Assembly (NCBI GenBank): GCA_013140955.1
Contig: JABFRY010000055.1
Span: 1 to 8,368, forward strand
DNA from: Acidobacteriota bacterium
Lineage (GTDB): Bacteria; Acidobacteriota; Vicinamibacteria; Vicinamibacterales; UBA2999
Length of the DNA stretch: 8,368 nucleotides
Direction: 5' to 3'
Below the pieces are notes generated by a model that was given only the letters and a program-made list of their open reading frames with translations, was not told the origin of the DNA and ran no database searches. Below are positions 5,444 to 8,368 of the stretch, in pieces (the first letter of the stretch is position 1; every line of letters begins with the position of its first letter). Both the position numbers and the translations under genes were made by a program.

Positions 5444-6163
5444 ATGACGACGTTCCTGCAGGCCGCACTCAATGGCGACCGCGTCCACCCGGCCGCGCCG
5501 CGCAGTCCGTCGGCGATTGCGCTCGCCGCGCGGGCGGCCATGGATGCCGGCGCGAACTCCGTGCATGTGCACGCGTTCGACGACGCGGGCCGCGAGACGC
5601 TCGACGGCGAGGCCTGCGGCAGGGTCCTTCGCGCCATTCGTGCCCTCTGCCCGGGGCACCCCATTTCGCTGACCACGTCGGCCACGATCATCGGCGACCC
5701 GCAGGCGCGGCTCCGTGTGGTGGGCGCGTGGGACGACCTGCCCGACCTCGTGACCGCCAACCAGGACGAGCCCGGAATCGTGGCGCTGTGCGAACGGCTG
5801 CTCTCGCGAGGCGTGGGCATCGAGGCGGGTCTGCTGACGACGGCCGCCGCGCGGGCCTTCGTGTCCTCGGGCCTGGCGCCGCGGTGCCAGCGCGTGCTGA
5901 TCGAGCCGCTCGACGAGGACCCGGAGGCGGCCGTGCGGCATGCGGCCGCGATGGAAGACGTCGTCCTGTCCGCGGGCATCGCGCTCCCGCAGGTGCACCA
6001 CGGCTACGGCATGGCGTGCTGGGCCGTCACCGACCGGGCCCTGTCGCGAGGCCACGGCATCCGCACGGGCCTCGAGGACGTCATACACCTCCCCGACGGC
6101 ACACCCGCTGTGGACAATGCGGACCTGGTCGCCGCCGCCCTGCGATTGATCCGGTCCAGGTGA
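5444..6163 (+). CDS. Beta-keto acid cleavage enzyme (BKACE, DUF849 family)
   Basis: This 239-residue cytoplasmic TIM-barrel protein belongs to the family that cleaves a beta-keto acid with acetyl-CoA, giving acetoacetate or another acyl product and a new CoA ester; 3-keto-5-aminohexanoate cleavage enzyme is the prototype. Seen motifs are AALNG (7-11), the metal-binding HVH (41-43), NQDEPG, the GVGIEAGL strand, and RTGLED (207-212), holding the third metal ligand Glu211 and the expected Arg and Asp. It is shorter than the classical members of about 270-310 residues but looks like a known short subfamily with VNxxEPG and GxEAGLxT motifs. ATG 5444 was preferred to the GTG at 5336 because the conserved strand begins there; the ribosome site is weak. 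The substrate is unknown. It converges on the next gene, 22 bp away. Confidence 0.85.
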   Translation: MTTFLQAALNGDRVHPAAPRSPSAIALAARAAMDAGANSVHVHAFDDAGRETLDGEACGRVLRAIRALCPGHPISLTTSATIIGDPQARLRVVGAWDDLPDLVTANQDEPGIVALCERLLSRGVGIEAGLLTTAAARAFVSSGLAPRCQRVLIEPLDEDPEAAVRHAAAMEDVVLSAGIALPQVHHGYGMACWAVTDRALSRGHGIRTGLEDVIHLPDGTPAVDNADLVAAALRLIRSR

Positions 6164-6185
6164 CCCGTGGCCGCGCGAGGCTGGA

Positions 6186-7139
6186 CTACCGTCCGCCGGC
6201 GGGTTGCGCCTCGGGCGTGGTGCCCACACCGATGGACCGCAGGAACCGGGCCACCGCAATCGTGGTCTCGTCTCCCGGGATGCCGATGTCCTCGTTCACG
6301 GTGAAGTGATCCTTGGAGAACATCTCGATGGCCGTGCCCATGAAGCCGTTCTGGCGGAGGGCGGCGGCAAAGGCCTCCGACTGCGGTCCCACGTCACCGC
6401 CCTGACCGCCGTACAGGATCAATGCGGGCGGGATGGCCTTGCCCCGCGCAATCTGGTGGATGGGCGAGGCCGCCCGCAACTGCTCCGGGGTCGCCGAGGG
6501 CAGCAGGTTGCGCATGAACCCGCCGCCGGACGTCACGTCGAAGAAGCCGCCATCGACACCGATGAAGCCCTTCACCAGGTCGAGGCTCTTCCCGGCCTTG
6601 CGCAGGAACTGTTCGTCGGTCACCGCGAGACCACCGGAAAAGATGCCGGTCGCATGCGCGAGCACGACAATCCGCTCCGGGTCGCCGCCGTAGGCGGCGA
6701 TGTTGTCGTGAATCCACGCCAGGGCGTTCGCCACGTCCTGCACGCTGTTGGGGTACCCCCCATCGGGCAGGAACCTGAAGTTCATGGGGATGAAGATGGC
6801 GCCCATGTCGCGCGTGAGCCAGTCGGGCTTGCTGCCAAGGTCCTTGTAGTAGGCCTTGTCGGAGCTTCTGAAGCCGCCCCCGTGCACGAACAGCACCACC
6901 GGCATCCGCTCGCGCACGGGGTCTGGCACGTAGATATCCAGGCTGACGCGGTCCGGGTCTGCATACGTCCGGTCGTACACGATATCCCGGTACCACGACA
7001 TGGCCGTGCGCGGCTGGTTCGTCATCGTGAGATGCGTGTGCTTCTCCGGATGGTCGTGAGCCACGGCCAGGGCGGGCCACAGCCACGCCATCACACCCGC
7101 CAGGCCAAGCATCACCACGTGTCGTGTCGAACACTGCAT
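6186..7139 (-). CDS. Secreted alpha/beta-hydrolase-fold protein (BD-FAE/carboxylesterase-like) lacking the nucleophile Ser
   Basis: The 317-residue protein has a signal peptide (HVVMLGLAGVMAWLWPALAVA, cut about residue 27), then a His-rich stretch HDHPEKHTH and an alpha/beta-hydrolase domain with the YRDIVYD and LDIYVPD strands, oxyanion motif HGGGF (86-90), GGDPERIVVL (151-160) and a late His in SKDHF (His278). Family members read GHSAG at the nucleophile elbow; here it is AHATG (161-165), with Ala163 (6651-6653) in the Ser position. Thr164 is the only nearby hydroxyl. It is probably a pseudoenzyme, or a binding or chaperone-like derivative. The start at 7139 was chosen over the ATG at 7190 because GAGG lies five bases upstream and the signal peptide starts there. 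It follows the quinone oxidoreductase on the same strand after 84 bp. Confidence 0.87.
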   Translation of the reverse strand: MQCSTRHVVMLGLAGVMAWLWPALAVAHDHPEKHTHLTMTNQPRTAMSWYRDIVYDRTYADPDRVSLDIYVPDPVRERMPVVLFVHGGGFRSSDKAYYKDLGSKPDWLTRDMGAIFIPMNFRFLPDGGYPNSVQDVANALAWIHDNIAAYGGDPERIVVLAHATGIFSGGLAVTDEQFLRKAGKSLDLVKGFIGVDGGFFDVTSGGGFMRNLLPSATPEQLRAASPIHQIARGKAIPPALILYGGQGGDVGPQSEAFAAALRQNGFMGTAIEMFSKDHFTVNEDIGIPGDETTIAVARFLRSIGVGTTPEAQPAGGR

Positions 7140-7144
7140 AGACA

Positions 7145-7148
7145 CCTC
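7145..7148 (-). promoter_or_regulatory. Ribosome binding site that decides the start at 7139
   Basis: GAGG on the minus strand lies five bases before the ATG at 7139-7137. The alternative ATG at 7190 has no comparable site and would put 17 charged residues in front of the signal peptide. Confidence 0.6.
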
Positions 7149-7223
7149 AGAGTCGTTGTCGGAGCGTTTGCCCCGTCTGTCCATCGCCACCGCATAGTGC
7201 CACGAACCGTGGACGCCGGCACG

Positions 7224-8192
7224 TCAGGGAATCAGCAGGACCTTCCCCGTGGTCTCCCGCGCCTCGAGCGCGCGGTGAGCGTCGGCCACCTTCGCGAGCG
7301 GGTACTCGTGCTCGGTGCGCAGGCGGAGGGTGCCCTCGCCCACCCAGCGGAAGAGGTCGTCGGCGCGGCGCCGCAGGTCCGCGTCGCTGGCAATGTAGGT
7401 ATTGAGCGTGGGCCGGGTGATGAACAGCGACCCGCGGGCGGCCAGCACCTGGAGGTCGAACGGCGGCACGGGGCCGCTGGCCTGGCCGAACAGCACCATC
7501 ATGCCGCGTGGCGCGAGGCAGTTGAGACTCTTGTCGAAGGTAGCGCGTCCCACCGAGTCGTACACCACCTGCACACCGCGGTTGCCGGTGAGCCCCTTCA
7601 CGGCGGCCTCGACGTCGTCCTGCGTGTAGAGCACCACGTCGCTGGCCCCGGCCGCCCGCGAAAGGTCGGCTTTGGCGGGCGTGGACACCGTGGTGATGAC
7701 CCGCGCCCCGCGCAGGCGGGCCATCTGGGTGAGCAGCAGGCCCACGCCCCCTGCTCCGGCGTGCACGAGGCACGTGTCCCCGGGCTGCAACGCGTAGGTA
7801 TCGGTGGCCAGGTAGTGGGCGGTCATGCCCTGCAGCATGATGGCGGCGCCCTGCCGCGCCGTGACCCCGTCTGGCAGCGGAACGAGCCTGTTGGCGGGCA
7901 CCACGGCGCTGTCCGCATAGGCGCCCGGCACGCCGGTCCACGCCACGCGGTCGCCGGGAGCCACCCCCGTCACGCCCGCACCCACACCCACCACGGTGCC
8001 GGCCCCTTCGAGGCCAAGCGTCGCGGGCAGCGGCACCGGGTAGGCGCCGGTGCGCTGGTAGACGTCGATGAAGTTGAGGCCGGACGCCTCCACGGCCACG
8101 AGCGCCTGTCCCGCCCCCGGCGCGGGCTCCGGCACGTCGTCGTCGCGCAGGACGTCCGGGCCACCGTACTCGTGAATGCGCATTGCTCTCAT
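7224..8192 (-). CDS. qorA: NAD(P)H:quinone oxidoreductase, zinc-independent MDR family
   Basis: This 322-residue cytoplasmic protein is close to the bacterial quinone oxidoreductase QorA, which reduces quinones or other activated double bonds with NADPH. The N-terminal GroES-like domain shows SGLNFIDVYQRTG (37-49), LGLEGAG (59-65) and GDRVAW (80-85). The Rossmann domain has the dinucleotide loop HAGAGGVG (144-151), followed by VYDSVG (210-215), FGQASG and PPFD. The structural and catalytic zinc ligands of alcohol dehydrogenases are absent, as expected for this branch. ATG 8192 has GGAG eight bases upstream on the minus strand; ATG 8183 is a possible alternative. It lies 79 bp after a probable methyltransferase gene and 84 bp before the Ser-less hydrolase-like gene, all on the same strand. 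The gene symbol is by similarity and the physiological substrate is unknown. Confidence 0.92.
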   Translation of the reverse strand: MRAMRIHEYGGPDVLRDDDVPEPAPGAGQALVAVEASGLNFIDVYQRTGAYPVPLPATLGLEGAGTVVGVGAGVTGVAPGDRVAWTGVPGAYADSAVVPANRLVPLPDGVTARQGAAIMLQGMTAHYLATDTYALQPGDTCLVHAGAGGVGLLLTQMARLRGARVITTVSTPAKADLSRAAGASDVVLYTQDDVEAAVKGLTGNRGVQVVYDSVGRATFDKSLNCLAPRGMMVLFGQASGPVPPFDLQVLAARGSLFITRPTLNTYIASDADLRRRADDLFRWVGEGTLRLRTEHEYPLAKVADAHRALEARETTGKVLLIP

Positions 8193-8206
8193 CGGATGCT
8201 CTCCGT

Positions 8207-8242
8207 TGTCGTGTGAGCTGTCATGTGGAATGTCGTGTGGCC
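8207..8242. repeat. 12-bp tandem repeat, three copies
   Basis: TGTCGTGTGAGC (8207-8218), TGTCATGTGGAA (8219-8230) and TGTCGTGTGGCC (8231-8242) share TGTCRTGTG at an exact 12-bp period. The array lies between the minus-strand stop at 8272 and the quinone oxidoreductase start at 8192. It is open in a single frame on either strand but no gene is apparent. It could be a slippage product or a spaced protein-binding array. Confidence 0.7.
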
Positions 8243-8271
8243 TCGGGCGCCATCGCAGATATCACCGCCCG

Positions 8272-8368
8272 CTACCAGGAGGCCTGGAACACCAGGGCGC
8301 TCCACCCGGCCGAGGTCTCGCTGCCGACCGCGTGGAGTCCGGTGCGCTGATAGGCGCGCGCGACCTCG
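8272..8368 (-). CDS. C-terminal end of a protein, probably a PrmA-like methyltransferase (partial)
   Basis: The minus strand is open from the window edge to TAG at 8274-8272 and codes for 31 residues ending in WSALVFQASW. Nearly every third codon position is G or C, as in the other genes here. The pattern VARAYQRTGL followed by GWSALVF resembles the last helix and strand of ribosomal protein L11 methyltransferase (PrmA), where a helix ending in Ala-Tyr...Gly-Leu is followed by a Glu/Gly-Trp...Leu-Val strand. The piece is too short to be sure, and another class I methyltransferase is possible. The rest lies beyond the window. It is upstream of and on the same strand as the quinone oxidoreductase. 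Confidence 0.5.
   Translation of the reverse strand, partial: EVARAYQRTGLHAVGSETSAGWSALVFQASW

Noticed and set aside
7200..7212. Small hairpin CCACG-AAC-CGTGG between the quinone oxidoreductase and the Ser-less hydrolase
   Set aside because: Five base pairs without a T-run is too weak to call a terminator, and the two genes may be co-transcribed.
6204..8216. 670-codon plus-strand open frame
   Set aside because: It runs antisense to two well-supported minus-strand genes and has no recognisable motif. Long antisense frames are expected in such GC-rich coding DNA.

Overview
The window is high-GC DNA with dense, long spurious reading frames on both strands. The PD40/TolB-type beta-propeller protein at the left end, the tannase-family and secreted alpha/beta-hydrolase genes, and the general codon style suggest Acidobacteriota, perhaps a Vicinamibacteria-like soil lineage. 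That assignment is inferred from gene style, not from a marker gene.

Layout. 1-906 (+) is the 3' end of a beta-propeller protein, probably the sensor half of a membrane Ser/Thr kinase. 1083-1437 (+) is a complete one-piece tmRNA (ssrA) with an encoded CCA end, a G-U pair at acceptor position 3 and a nine-residue tag reading ADSQYALAA. Ten bases after its 3' end, facing it, is the frameshifted C-terminal remnant of a tyrosine recombinase (1448 to about 1793, -). The tmRNA 3' end is a classic island integration site, so this is probably the scar of an integrated element. 1967-3289 (+) is a secreted DUF3887 plus alpha/beta-hydrolase protein with an intact Ser-Asp-His triad and a possible leaderless promoter.

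3383-5005 (-) is a tannase/feruloyl-esterase family protein whose nucleophile serine and both cysteines of the family disulfide are replaced. Between it and a divergent BKACE (beta-keto acid cleavage enzyme) gene at 5444-6163 (+) is a 438-bp intergenic region. It holds a degenerate GGTCAA-bearing tandem repeat between two promoter-like sequences that point outwards. On the minus strand at the right are the end of a probable PrmA-like methyltransferase (8272-8368), a zinc-independent quinone oxidoreductase (7224-8192) and a secreted alpha/beta-hydrolase-fold protein (6186-7139) whose nucleophile serine is alanine. These three could be one transcription unit.

Main point: two of the three alpha/beta-hydrolase-fold exported proteins keep the oxyanion, Asp and His features but have lost the catalytic Ser, and in the tannase homologue the partner disulfide is lost too. 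They look like pseudoenzymes or enzymes with altered chemistry rather than decayed genes. The second main point is the ssrA-integrase scar. No complete new defence or mobile system is visible.
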